Source of the DNA: Deltaproteobacteria bacterium
Lineage (GTDB): Bacteria; Myxococcota; XYA12-FULL-58-9; JAUUZB01
Direction: 5' to 3'
Assembly (NCBI GenBank): GCA_030590185.1
Contig: JAUUZB010000406.1
Location: 1 to 5,202 of the forward strand
DNA length: 5,202 nt
Below the pieces are notes generated by a model that was given only the letters and a program-made list of their open reading frames with translations, made no database searches and was not told the DNA's origin. Below are positions 1 to 5,088 of the stretch, piece after piece. A program made the position numbers and the translations under genes. The stretch's first letter is position 1. Each line of letters opens with the position of its first letter.

Positions 1-480
1 CAACACGCGACCGGCGGGACCGGAGGCCTGGGCGAGGTTGATGTCGACCCCTAGCTCGCGGGCCAAACGACGGGTCGCGGGTGCGGCGGGTACGGGTCGC
101 CGCAAACGTTTGACCGGGGCGTTGGAGATAGCCGCGGGCGCCGACGCGGGCGTCGACGCGAGGGTCGGCAGGCTGGTCGGCGGCGTGGCCGAGGGACCCG
201 GGGCGGGTACGGCTGGGGCCGACCCCACACTCGCTCCTGCGTCGACGCCGTCGTCGATCACCACCAGGATCTGCCCAACGGTGATCACGTCGCCGGCTTC
301 GCCGCTCAGGCTGATGATGGTACCTCCCCGGGGCGCCGGGATGGTGACCGCGGCCTTGTCGGTCTCAACGTCGACGAGGGGCTCATCCGCGCCGATGGTG
401 TCGCCCACCGCGACGTGCCAGGCGAGGATCTCCCCTTCGTGGATGCCCTCACCGAGGTCCGGTAACTTGAACTCGATCAC
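1..480 (-). CDS. pdhC: Pyruvate dehydrogenase complex E2 (dihydrolipoamide acetyltransferase), N-terminal part, runs off the left edge
   Basis: Cytoplasmic E2 core subunit, which takes the acetyl group from E1 on a swinging lipoyl arm and passes it to CoA. The 160 visible codons read as one lipoyl domain (residues about 1-76) starting IEFKLPDLGEGIHEGEI. The lipoylation motif DVETDKAAV has Lys42 as the modified residue. A linker rich in Ala, Pro, Ser and Thr follows (about 77-133), then the start of a peripheral subunit-binding domain (ATRRLARELGVDI...GPAGRVL, about 135-160). The catalytic domain lies outside the window. The start is GTG at 480-478, chosen because AGGAG lies 6 nt upstream and the lipoyl fold begins immediately. 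It follows E1 beta by 17 bp on the same strand, which supports an E1alpha-E1beta-E2 operon. The pyruvate assignment comes from the E1 type; an acetoin or branched-chain 2-oxoacid complex is less likely but not excluded, since the substrate-defining catalytic domain is unseen. Confidence 0.9.
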   Translation of the reverse strand, partial: MIEFKLPDLGEGIHEGEILAWHVAVGDTIGADEPLVDVETDKAAVTIPAPRGGTIISLSGEAGDVITVGQILVVIDDGVDAGASVGSAPAVPAPGPSATPPTSLPTLASTPASAPAAISNAPVKRLRRPVPAAPATRRLARELGVDINLAQASGPAGRVL

Positions 481-486
481 GACTCT

Positions 487-491
487 CTCCT
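487..491 (-). promoter_or_regulatory. Ribosome binding site that fixes the GTG start of E2
   Basis: The minus strand reads AGGAG followed by a 6-nt spacer and GTG at 480. There is no ATG at the beginning of the lipoyl domain, so this site decides the start. It lies in the 17-bp gap after the E1 beta stop. Confidence 0.75.
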
Positions 492-497
492 GGGCCT

Positions 498-1478
498 TCA
501 GAAGTCCAAGGTCTCTTCGATGGCCCGGACGATCTGCTCGACCCCAGGCATGTACAGCATCTCGCGCCCGAAGTAGGGCGTCACCACGTCGTAGTGGGTC
601 ACCCGCGCCACCGGCGCCTCGAGGTAGAGGATCGCCTGGTCGTTGAGGCGCGCTACGATCTCCGAGGAGACCCCAAAGGAGCGCGGTGCTTCCTGCACCA
701 CCACGCAGCGCCCGGTTTTCTTGACCGAGTCGACGATGGTCTGGCTGTCGAGGGGGGAGATGGTCAACAGGTCGATGACCTCGATGCTGACGCCGCGTTC
801 TTCTTGGACCTGCGCCACCGCCGGCAGCAGCGAGCGCATCATGGCGCCCCAACCGACCACCGTGATGCTGTCCCCGGTCTGCACCACCTGGGACTTGCCG
901 AGCTCGAGTACTTCTTCGGCCTCCGGCACTTCCTCTTTGAATGCCCGGTAGGAACGCTTCGGCTCCATGAAGACCACCGGGTCTGGATCGCGGATGGAGG
1001 CGACCATCAAGGCGCGGGCGTTGCGAGGGGAGGAGGGGATGACCACCTTGATGCCCGGCACCGAGGCGAAGGTCGCCTCGCGGCTCTCGGAGTGGTGCTC
1101 GAGGGCGCGGATGCCGCCGCCGTACGGCATGCGCAGCACCATAGGCACCGTGCGTTGGCCGTGGGTGCGGGCCCGGAAGCGCGAGGCGTGTCCCTCGAGG
1201 TGGGCGAAGGCGAGAAAGGCAAAGCCGGAGAACTGCATCTCGGCGACGGGTTTGAGACCTGCCATCGCCATGCCAATCGAGGTGCCCATGATCGCCGACT
1301 CAGCCAGCGGCGTATCGATCACCCGCTCCTCGCCGAAGTCACTGAGCAGCCCGTCCGTGACGCGAAACACGCCACCGTCCACGCCGATGTCCTCACCGAG
1401 CAGGACCACGTCGTCGTCGCGACCCATCTCCTCGCGCAGGCCGAGGTTGATCGCCTGGACCATGTTGAGCTTAGGCAC
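498..1478 (-). CDS. pdhB: Pyruvate dehydrogenase E1 component, beta subunit
   Basis: Beta chain of the alpha2beta2, thiamine diphosphate-dependent E1, which decarboxylates pyruvate and reductively acetylates the E2 lipoyl group. At 326 aa it has the usual length for the family. Visible family landmarks are GEDIG (about 28-32), DTPLAE with the conserved Glu at about 60, the GGGIRALEHHSES stretch (120-132), VPGIKVVIPSSP (about 140-151) and DPDPVVFMEPKRSYR. The C-terminal transketolase domain carries VKKTGRCVVVQEAPRSFG and LEAPVARVTHYDVVTPY. The start is GTG at 1478-1476, giving MPKLNMVQAINLGL. An in-frame start at 1574 would add 32 residues lying inside the E1 alpha gene and is rejected. The gene overlaps the end of pdhA by 8 bp, consistent with translational coupling. 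Related acetoin and branched-chain E1 beta chains look similar, so the substrate is inferred. Confidence 0.92.
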   Translation of the reverse strand: MPKLNMVQAINLGLREEMGRDDDVVLLGEDIGVDGGVFRVTDGLLSDFGEERVIDTPLAESAIMGTSIGMAMAGLKPVAEMQFSGFAFLAFAHLEGHASRFRARTHGQRTVPMVLRMPYGGGIRALEHHSESREATFASVPGIKVVIPSSPRNARALMVASIRDPDPVVFMEPKRSYRAFKEEVPEAEEVLELGKSQVVQTGDSITVVGWGAMMRSLLPAVAQVQEERGVSIEVIDLLTISPLDSQTIVDSVKKTGRCVVVQEAPRSFGVSSEIVARLNDQAILYLEAPVARVTHYDVVTPYFGREMLYMPGVEQIVRAIEETLDF

Positions 1479-2577
1479 TGTGTTTCTCCTTGGCGGCGGC
1501 GCTCGCCTGATCGCGCAAGAAGGCCGCCCGCTGGGCTTCGATCTCCGGGTTGGGCGTGCCGTAGACGTGGTCAAAGGCGGCGTCCTGTTTGAAATCGACC
1601 ATCGACTCGAAGGTCTGCACCGCCTCGTCGATCTCGCGGTTGACCTCGGCGCGCATGGCCCCTTCTTTTTCGTCGTCCCAAATGCCGCGCTTGCACAGAT
1701 AGGCGCGGAAACGCACCAGGGGCTCGCGCGCCCAGTGCTCCTTTTCCTCCTCGGGTGTGCGGTACTTGCTCGGGTCGTCCGCGGTGGTGTGCATCAGCAG
1801 GCGGTAGGTGACCGCCTCGATCAGCGTTGGGCCGTCACCGGCGCGAGCCCGGGCGAGGGCATCCTTGGTGGCCTGGTAGGTCGCCAGGGCGTCGTTGCCA
1901 TCCACCTGGATCCCAGGGATGCCGTAGGCGATCGCCTTTTGTGCGATCGTCTCGGAGCGCATCTGGTTCTTGGACGGGATCGAGATCGCCCATTTGTTGT
2001 TCTGGATCACGAACACCACCGGCGCCTGCCAGACCGCCGCGAAGTTCAGGGCCTCGTGGAAATCCCCTTCGCTGGTGGAACCGTCGCCGCCAAAGCTGAC
2101 CACCGCTGAATCCTCCCGCCGGTATTTCATGGCGTAGGCGATGCCCGTGGCGTGCAGGAACTGCCCGCCCACGATCACGCTGATCGGCAGGATGCGCGGG
2201 TCCGGATCGGTCGGCAGGACGTTGCCCTCCTCGTAACCGTTGTAGGTGAGGAAATAATTGACCAAGGGCTCGCCCCGGTGGAGGCGTCCCGCGAACTCGC
2301 GGAAAGCGCCGGAGAGCCAATCGCCCTCCTGCATGGCAAAGGCTGGCCCGAGGGAGGCTGCCTCCTGGCCCGTGCACAGCGGCACGGTGCCCATCCGGCC
2401 CTGGCGTTGTAGCTTGAGGAGCTTCTGATCCGCCTCGCGGGCCAGGAGCATGGTGCGGTACATCTGCGTGACCTGATCGTCGCTGAGGATCGGCTCGAGC
2501 TCCGGGTCGACCTTGCCCTCCTCGTCGAGGATTTGCAGGACCGGGATGGCGGGCATCTCGATGGTGGAGATCGGCAT
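1471..2577 (-). CDS. pdhA: Pyruvate dehydrogenase E1 component, alpha subunit
   Basis: Alpha chain of the E1 heterotetramer; it binds thiamine diphosphate and carries out the decarboxylation with the beta chain. The thiamine diphosphate motif is plain: GGDGSTSEGDFHEALNF (residues about 163-179) closing with QNNKWAIS (192-199). The conserved loop MHTTADDPSKYR (about 262-273) matches the phosphorylation-loop region of alpha chains, and EPLVRFRAYL follows it. At 368 aa with an N-terminal extension of some 35 residues it resembles bacterial PdhA more than the shorter acetoin-type alpha chain. Two adjacent ATGs are possible (2580 and 2577). The second is preferred because GAGG (2587-2584) lies 6 nt from it but only 3 nt from the first; the choice changes one residue. 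It is the first gene of the operon, transcribed away from the divergent DnaJ-like gene. Confidence 0.93.
   Translation of the reverse strand: MPISTIEMPAIPVLQILDEEGKVDPELEPILSDDQVTQMYRTMLLAREADQKLLKLQRQGRMGTVPLCTGQEAASLGPAFAMQEGDWLSGAFREFAGRLHRGEPLVNYFLTYNGYEEGNVLPTDPDPRILPISVIVGGQFLHATGIAYAMKYRREDSAVVSFGGDGSTSEGDFHEALNFAAVWQAPVVFVIQNNKWAISIPSKNQMRSETIAQKAIAYGIPGIQVDGNDALATYQATKDALARARAGDGPTLIEAVTYRLLMHTTADDPSKYRTPEEEKEHWAREPLVRFRAYLCKRGIWDDEKEGAMRAEVNREIDEAVQTFESMVDFKQDAAFDHVYGTPNPEIEAQRAAFLRDQASAAAKEKHSA
1486..1491 (-). promoter_or_regulatory. Ribosome binding site of pdhB inside the end of pdhA
   Basis: The minus strand reads AAGGAG, then 7 nt (AAACACA), then GTG at 1478. The site sits within the last codons of E1 alpha (the Lys-Glu-Lys near the C-terminus), whose TAA stop (1473-1471) lies 2 nt beyond the GTG. 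It supports the GTG start over the upstream in-frame alternative. Confidence 0.8.
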
Positions 2578-2659
2578 CATTCACCTCACGTAGGGCCGCC
2601 GCTGGCTAGGCCCCAATTGCCGCGGTATCGCGACCGGGTACGGCGCGTAAGGTAAGCAT

Positions 2660-2676
2660 TGCATTTCGAGTGCCAA
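2660..2676 (-). promoter_or_regulatory. Candidate sigma54 (-24/-12) promoter for the pdh operon
   Basis: The minus strand reads TTGGCAC, five bases, then ATGCA. The GG and GC dinucleotides are exactly 10 bases apart, as in the sigma54 consensus TGGCAC-N5-TTGCA; the only mismatch in the core is A for T in the -12 element. Transcription would begin near 2649 and leave a leader of about 70 nt before pdhA. No activator-binding repeat was recognised, and a chance match is possible. No better sigma70 promoter was seen on this strand. Confidence 0.4.
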
Positions 2677-2711
2677 GTCTGGGGAGGCCCCCGTCCCGTT
2701 CGCCATACGCG

Positions 2712-2741
2712 TTGACAGCCTCTCCTGGCCGGGGCGAAAAT
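2712..2741 (+). promoter_or_regulatory. Candidate sigma70 promoter for the DnaJ-like gene
   Basis: A perfect -35 hexamer TTGACA (2712-2717) is followed by an 18-bp spacer and GAAAAT (2736-2741), which matches 4 of 6 bases of TATAAT. The expected start point near 2748 leaves a leader of about 24 nt before the ATG at 2772. The -10 is weak, so this is a candidate only. Confidence 0.4.
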
Positions 2742-2771
2742 GGTGGCAACTCGAGCCGAGCGGAGCAGAGC

Positions 2772-3401
2772 ATGGGCAGCAACATCTACGTCATCCTCGG
2801 TGTGTCCCGCGACGCCGACCTACCGCGCATCCGACGCGCCTACCGGCGACTGGTCCGTCAATACCGCCCGGCCTTGACCGCCGGGACCGAGGTGGAGCCG
2901 ACGCCAGACGAGCGGGATCAGGATCAGGACCAGGACCAGGTACGGCCCGCCCCGCCAACCGAGGCGATCCGCCAGGTCACAGCTCAGCGTCCAGTGACGG
3001 CGCCCCCGTCCCGCCGCGCCCTGGCGCTACGCCGGGAGCGGACCGATTCGGTGGACGAGTTCTTTGGCGGCTGGGTGCCGGGCATCCTCACCTCCGGGCG
3101 CACGGCCTCGCGGCGCAAGGACCTCTACGTGGAGCTCATCCTAGAGCCTGACGAAGCGGCCCGCGGCGGACTCTTCCCGCTGCAGGTCCCGGTGGAGGCG
3201 CTCTGTCCCGCCTGCGACGGCAGCGGCTTCCATGGCCGGATCGCTTGTCCCGAGTGCCACGGCGGCCGGATCGATCACCACGAAATTGAGATCTCGGTGC
3301 CACCCAGAGTGCGCCACGGCCAGCGGGCGAACCTCTCCCTCGAGGACATCGGCCTGCCCGACGTCGAGTTGAACGTCCTGGTCTCGATCGCCCGTGGGTG
3401 A
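2772..3401 (+). CDS. Degenerate DnaJ-like protein with one zinc site and no HPD motif
   Basis: A 209-aa soluble protein. Residues 4-34 match helices I and II of a J-domain (NIYVILGVSRDADLPRIRRA, then YRRLVRQYRPA). Where DnaJ has His-Pro-Asp, this protein has Arg32-Pro33-Ala34, and no helix III is evident. A linker follows with four Asp-Gln pairs (49-56), then a basic stretch and a Phe/Gly-containing segment (DEFFGGW, 95-101). Residues 118-209 resemble the substrate-binding part of DnaJ: CPACDGSGFHG (145-155) and ACPECHGG (158-165) supply four cysteines for one zinc, not the eight of full DnaJ. EISVPPRVRHGQRANL (173-188) resembles the DnaJ C-terminal beta domain. The start at 2772 has GGAG 6 nt upstream and begins at the J-domain; the longer frame from 2670 adds unrelated sequence. 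Stimulation of DnaK looks unlikely without HPD. A client-binding or regulatory role is inference. Confidence 0.8.
   Translation: MGSNIYVILGVSRDADLPRIRRAYRRLVRQYRPALTAGTEVEPTPDERDQDQDQDQVRPAPPTEAIRQVTAQRPVTAPPSRRALALRRERTDSVDEFFGGWVPGILTSGRTASRRKDLYVELILEPDEAARGGLFPLQVPVEALCPACDGSGFHGRIACPECHGGRIDHHEIEISVPPRVRHGQRANLSLEDIGLPDVELNVLVSIARG
2916..2939 (+). repeat. Four tandem GAYCAG hexamers encoding (Asp-Gln)4
   Basis: Two copies of GATCAG are followed by two of GACCAG, in frame, giving residues 49-56 of the DnaJ-like protein. The repeat lies in the variable linker after the J-like segment. It is a likely site of length variation by slippage. Confidence 0.85.
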
Positions 3402-3419
3402 GACGGCGAGCGCCGTCTC
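3400..3419 (+). other. Hairpin-forming inverted repeat overlapping the DnaJ-like stop codon
   Basis: GAGACGGC and GCCGTCTC form an 8-bp perfect stem around the 4-nt loop GAGC; the first arm begins inside the TGA stop. No run of T follows, so it is not a classical intrinsic terminator. It could slow or partly terminate transcription before the transporter gene, or protect the upstream transcript from exonucleases; either role is inference. Confidence 0.5.
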
Positions 3420-3454
3420 CGCCATGACCACCGCTTCGCTTCGGGCAGGGCGCC

Positions 3455-4285
3455 ATGGGCAGTGACGTCGGGATAGCCCTACTGCTCACCCTGTTCGCCG
3501 GCCTCTCCACCGGAGTCGGCAGCCTGGTGGTCTTCTTCACCAAGAAGCCGAGCTTTCGGCTGCTCTCGTTTGGCCTGGGTTTCTCCGGCGGCGTGATGGT
3601 CTTCATCTCCCTGGTCGAGCTGCTGCCGAGCGCCCGGGAGATGATGGGGCAGGACCTCGGCCCAACCCAGGGCGGCTGGCTGGCCTTGGCCTGTTTCTTC
3701 GGTGGCATCGGTATCTCGGCCTTGATCGACAAGCTAGTCCCGGAGCCCCAGAACCCACACGAGGTGGCGACCGTTGAGGAGATCGAGCACGCCGCCGACC
3801 GCCTGCCGATTGAGCGGGTCGAGGGGAGCAAGCGCCGCTCGGTGGAGCGGGTAGGGGTGCTCACTGCCCTGGCGATCGGGATCCACAACTTCCCGGAGGG
3901 GATCGCGACCTTCGTCAGCGCCCTGGCGGACGCCAAGTTCGGCAGCACCGTGGCCTTCGCGGTCGCGATCCACAACATCCCCGAGGGGATCGCAGTCGCG
4001 GTGTTGGTCTACTTCGCCACCGGCAACCGGCGCCGGGCGCTGCTCTATTCTTTCCTCTCCGGTCTGGCCGAGCCCTTCGGCGCGCTGGTGGTCTACGCCG
4101 TGTTGATGCCGTTCATGTCCAACACAATCGTGGGCGGCATGCTGGCCGCGGTGGCCGGCATCATGGTGTTCATCTCCTTTGACGAGCTGTTGCCGACCGC
4201 CCGCGAGTACGGCCACGGCCACCAGGAGATCTCCGGCGTGGTCTTGGGCATGGCCGTGATGGCCGTCAGCATTCAGCTGCTGTGA
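3455..4285 (+). CDS. zupT: ZIP-family divalent metal (zinc) transporter, ZupT-like
   Basis: Inner-membrane importer of zinc and probably other divalent metals such as Fe2+ or Mn2+. The 276-aa protein has about eight membrane segments (roughly 5-28, 39-58, 75-95, 135-155, 163-186, 196-218, 222-246, 258-276). Both ZIP metal-binding signatures are intact: HNFPEG (144-149) in segment 4 and HNIPEG (173-178) in segment 5. A hydrophilic loop at about 96-133, rich in Glu, Arg and His, lies before segment 4. An internal repeat is visible: GGVMVFISLVELLPSARE (45-62) resembles AGIMVFISFDELLPTARE (234-251), as expected from the pseudo-symmetry of the ZIP fold. The ATG at 3455 has only a weak G-rich site upstream (GGGCAGGG), so translation may be modest or coupled. 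It lies 53 bp after the DnaJ-like gene on the same strand and ends 4 bp from the convergent sucB stop. E. coli ZupT is slightly shorter (257 aa, from memory). Metal specificity cannot be read from the sequence. Confidence 0.9.
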   Translation: MGSDVGIALLLTLFAGLSTGVGSLVVFFTKKPSFRLLSFGLGFSGGVMVFISLVELLPSAREMMGQDLGPTQGGWLALACFFGGIGISALIDKLVPEPQNPHEVATVEEIEHAADRLPIERVEGSKRRSVERVGVLTALAIGIHNFPEGIATFVSALADAKFGSTVAFAVAIHNIPEGIAVAVLVYFATGNRRRALLYSFLSGLAEPFGALVVYAVLMPFMSNTIVGGMLAAVAGIMVFISFDELLPTAREYGHGHQEISGVVLGMAVMAVSIQLL

Positions 4286-4294
4286 AGCTTCACA
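4281..4294. repeat. 14-bp perfect palindrome covering both convergent stop codons
   Basis: TGTGAAGCTTCACA is its own reverse complement. It contains the TGA of zupT (4283-4285) and, on the other strand, the TGA of sucB (4292-4290), leaving only AGCT between the two genes. As RNA it would form only a short 5-bp stem and has no T-run, so a terminator role is doubtful. Confidence 0.7.
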
Positions 4295-4985
4295 CCTGCA
4301 GGAACAAACGCTCCGGCGCCTCGATGCACTCCACGATCCGCTTGAGGAAGGTCACCGCTTCGCTGCCGTCGATCAGACGGTGGTCATAGGACAGCGCCAG
4401 GTACATCATCGGCCGGATTTGGATCTGGTCGTCAATCACCACGGCGCGCTTCTTGATGGTGTGCATGCCGAGGATGGCGCTCTGGGGAGGGTTCAGGATT
4501 GGCGTGCTCAATAGCGAACCGAACACCCCGCCGTTGGAGATGGTGAACACACCGCCGACGAGCTCGGAGAGAGTCAGGCTGCGCTTGCGCGCCCGGCCGG
4601 CGAGGTCGGCGATGGCGCCCTCGAGCCCGGCCATGGAGAGTTGGTCCGCGCCGCGCACCACGGGCACCACCAACCCGGCGTCGCTGCTCACCGCCACGCC
4701 TATGTCGTAGTAGTGGTTCTGGACAATCTCGTCGCCGTCGATGTAACCGTTCGCCGACGGCACGGTCTTGAGCGCCTCCACCGACGCCTTGACGAAGAAG
4801 GACATGAACCCCAGGTCCACCCCGTGGGTCTCTTTGAACTGCGGGCGGAACTGCTTGCGCAGCTCCATCACCCGGCTCATGTCGACCTCGTTGAAGGTGG
4901 TGAGGATAGCGGCGTTGTTCTGAACCTCCACCAGACGCTGGGCGAGGCGTTGGCGCAGGGGACTCAGGGGTCGACGGGTTTGGGG
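4290..4985 (-). CDS. sucB: 2-oxoglutarate dehydrogenase E2 (dihydrolipoamide succinyltransferase), catalytic domain only, 5' end missing
   Basis: E2 core enzyme of the TCA-cycle 2-oxoglutarate dehydrogenase complex, which transfers succinyl from lipoamide to CoA. The frame begins in recognisable homology at [20 protein letters not shown] (about 4976 downward). It continues with [13 protein letters not shown], typical of succinyl- rather than acetyltransferases, then [43 protein letters not shown] and the catalytic motif SYDHRLIDG. The active-site His is encoded at 4382-4380 and the Asp at 4370-4368. The C-terminus is complete. The lipoyl and subunit-binding domains are absent: upstream of about 4985 the frame enters AT-richer unrelated DNA and meets a TAA at 5024-5022 with no start codon near the break. 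A GTG at 4931 is the first possible in-frame start but would fall inside the first helix of the domain. The right boundary is approximate. As read, this is a broken or partial gene; no lpd gene follows it. Confidence 0.85.
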   Translation of the reverse strand, partial: PQTRRPLSPLRQRLAQRLVEVQNNAAILTTFNEVDMSRVMELRKQFRPQFKETHGVDLGFMSFFVKASVEALKTVPSANGYIDGDEIVQNHYYDIGVAVSSDAGLVVPVVRGADQLSMAGLEGAIADLAGRARKRSLTLSELVGGVFTISNGGVFGSLLSTPILNPPQSAILGMHTIKKRAVVIDDQIQIRPMMYLALSYDHRLIDGSEAVTFLKRIVECIEAPERLFLQV

Positions 4986-4987
4986 CT

Positions 4988-5080
4988 GCAGAGAAAGTAC
5001 TACAAGACGAGGTAGCTGAGCTTAAAGCTGCAGATACTCTCGAGACTACACCAGTAGAGAAACCTCTCTGGTTACTATAA
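4988..5080 (+). CDS. C-terminal tail of an unrecognised protein in AT-richer, possibly phage-derived DNA (5' end missing)
   Basis: From the composition break to the TAA at 5078-5080 the plus strand reads [20 protein letters not shown] followed by [10 protein letters not shown]. The first part has heptad-like spacing of Val, Leu and Ala with charged residues, suggesting the end of a coiled coil or long helix; the last residues are hydrophobic. The frame stays open further left, but that part is antisense to sucB and is not thought to belong to the gene. Codons such as GTA, CTA, ACT and GCT differ sharply from the GC-ending codons of the other genes. The next gene's ribosome binding site overlaps this stop, which suggests a real gene end in a compact operon. 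No family is recognised. Confidence 0.45.
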   Translation, partial: AEKVLQDEVAELKAADTLETTPVEKPLWLL

Positions 5081-5083
5081 GGA
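5079..5083 (+). promoter_or_regulatory. Ribosome binding site for the right-edge gene
   Basis: AAGGA is followed by a 5-nt spacer (CTCCT) and the ATG at 5089. The site overlaps the TAA stop of the preceding frame (5078-5080). It is the main evidence that the right-edge frame is a real gene start. Confidence 0.6.
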
Positions 5084-5088
5084 CTCCT

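Noticed and set aside
1479..1574. In-frame upstream start at 1574 for pdhB
   Set aside because: It would add 32 Arg/Pro/Ser-rich residues wholly inside pdhA. GTG at 1478 has AAGGAG 7 nt upstream and gives the normal E1 beta N-terminus.
594..1592. Long plus-strand reading frame of 332 codons antisense to pdhB
   Set aside because: The minus strand here encodes an unmistakable E1 beta subunit. The plus-strand product is rich in His, Arg, Asp and Gly with no recognisable domain, as expected for the reverse frame of a GC-rich gene.
967..2109. Plus-strand reading frame of 380 codons antisense to pdhB and pdhA
   Set aside because: It spans two convincing minus-strand genes, has low-complexity Arg/Ser/Pro-rich sequence at its start and no domain; GC-rich DNA gives such frames by chance.
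2670..2771. Upstream ATG at 2670 as the start of the DnaJ-like gene
   Set aside because: The added 34 residues match no J-domain sequence and would place the candidate -35/-10 inside the gene. The ATG at 2772 has a well-spaced GGAG and starts right at the J-like helix.
3136..3978. Minus-strand reading frame of 280 codons opposite the DnaJ-like gene and zupT
   Set aside because: It covers parts of two supported plus-strand genes and shows no domain; it is a shadow of their codon pattern.
4929..4931. GTG at 4931 as a genuine start of a short sucB
   Set aside because: Homology to the catalytic domain extends at least 15 codons upstream ([15 protein letters not shown]), and no ribosome binding site precedes the GTG. 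The gene is better read as truncated.
4970..4991. SalI (GTCGAC) and PstI (CTGCAG) sites close to the sucB break, suggesting a cloning junction
   Set aside because: The sites are not in a polylinker arrangement, another CTGCAG occurs nearby (5028-5033), and such hexamers are common; no vector sequence was recognised.
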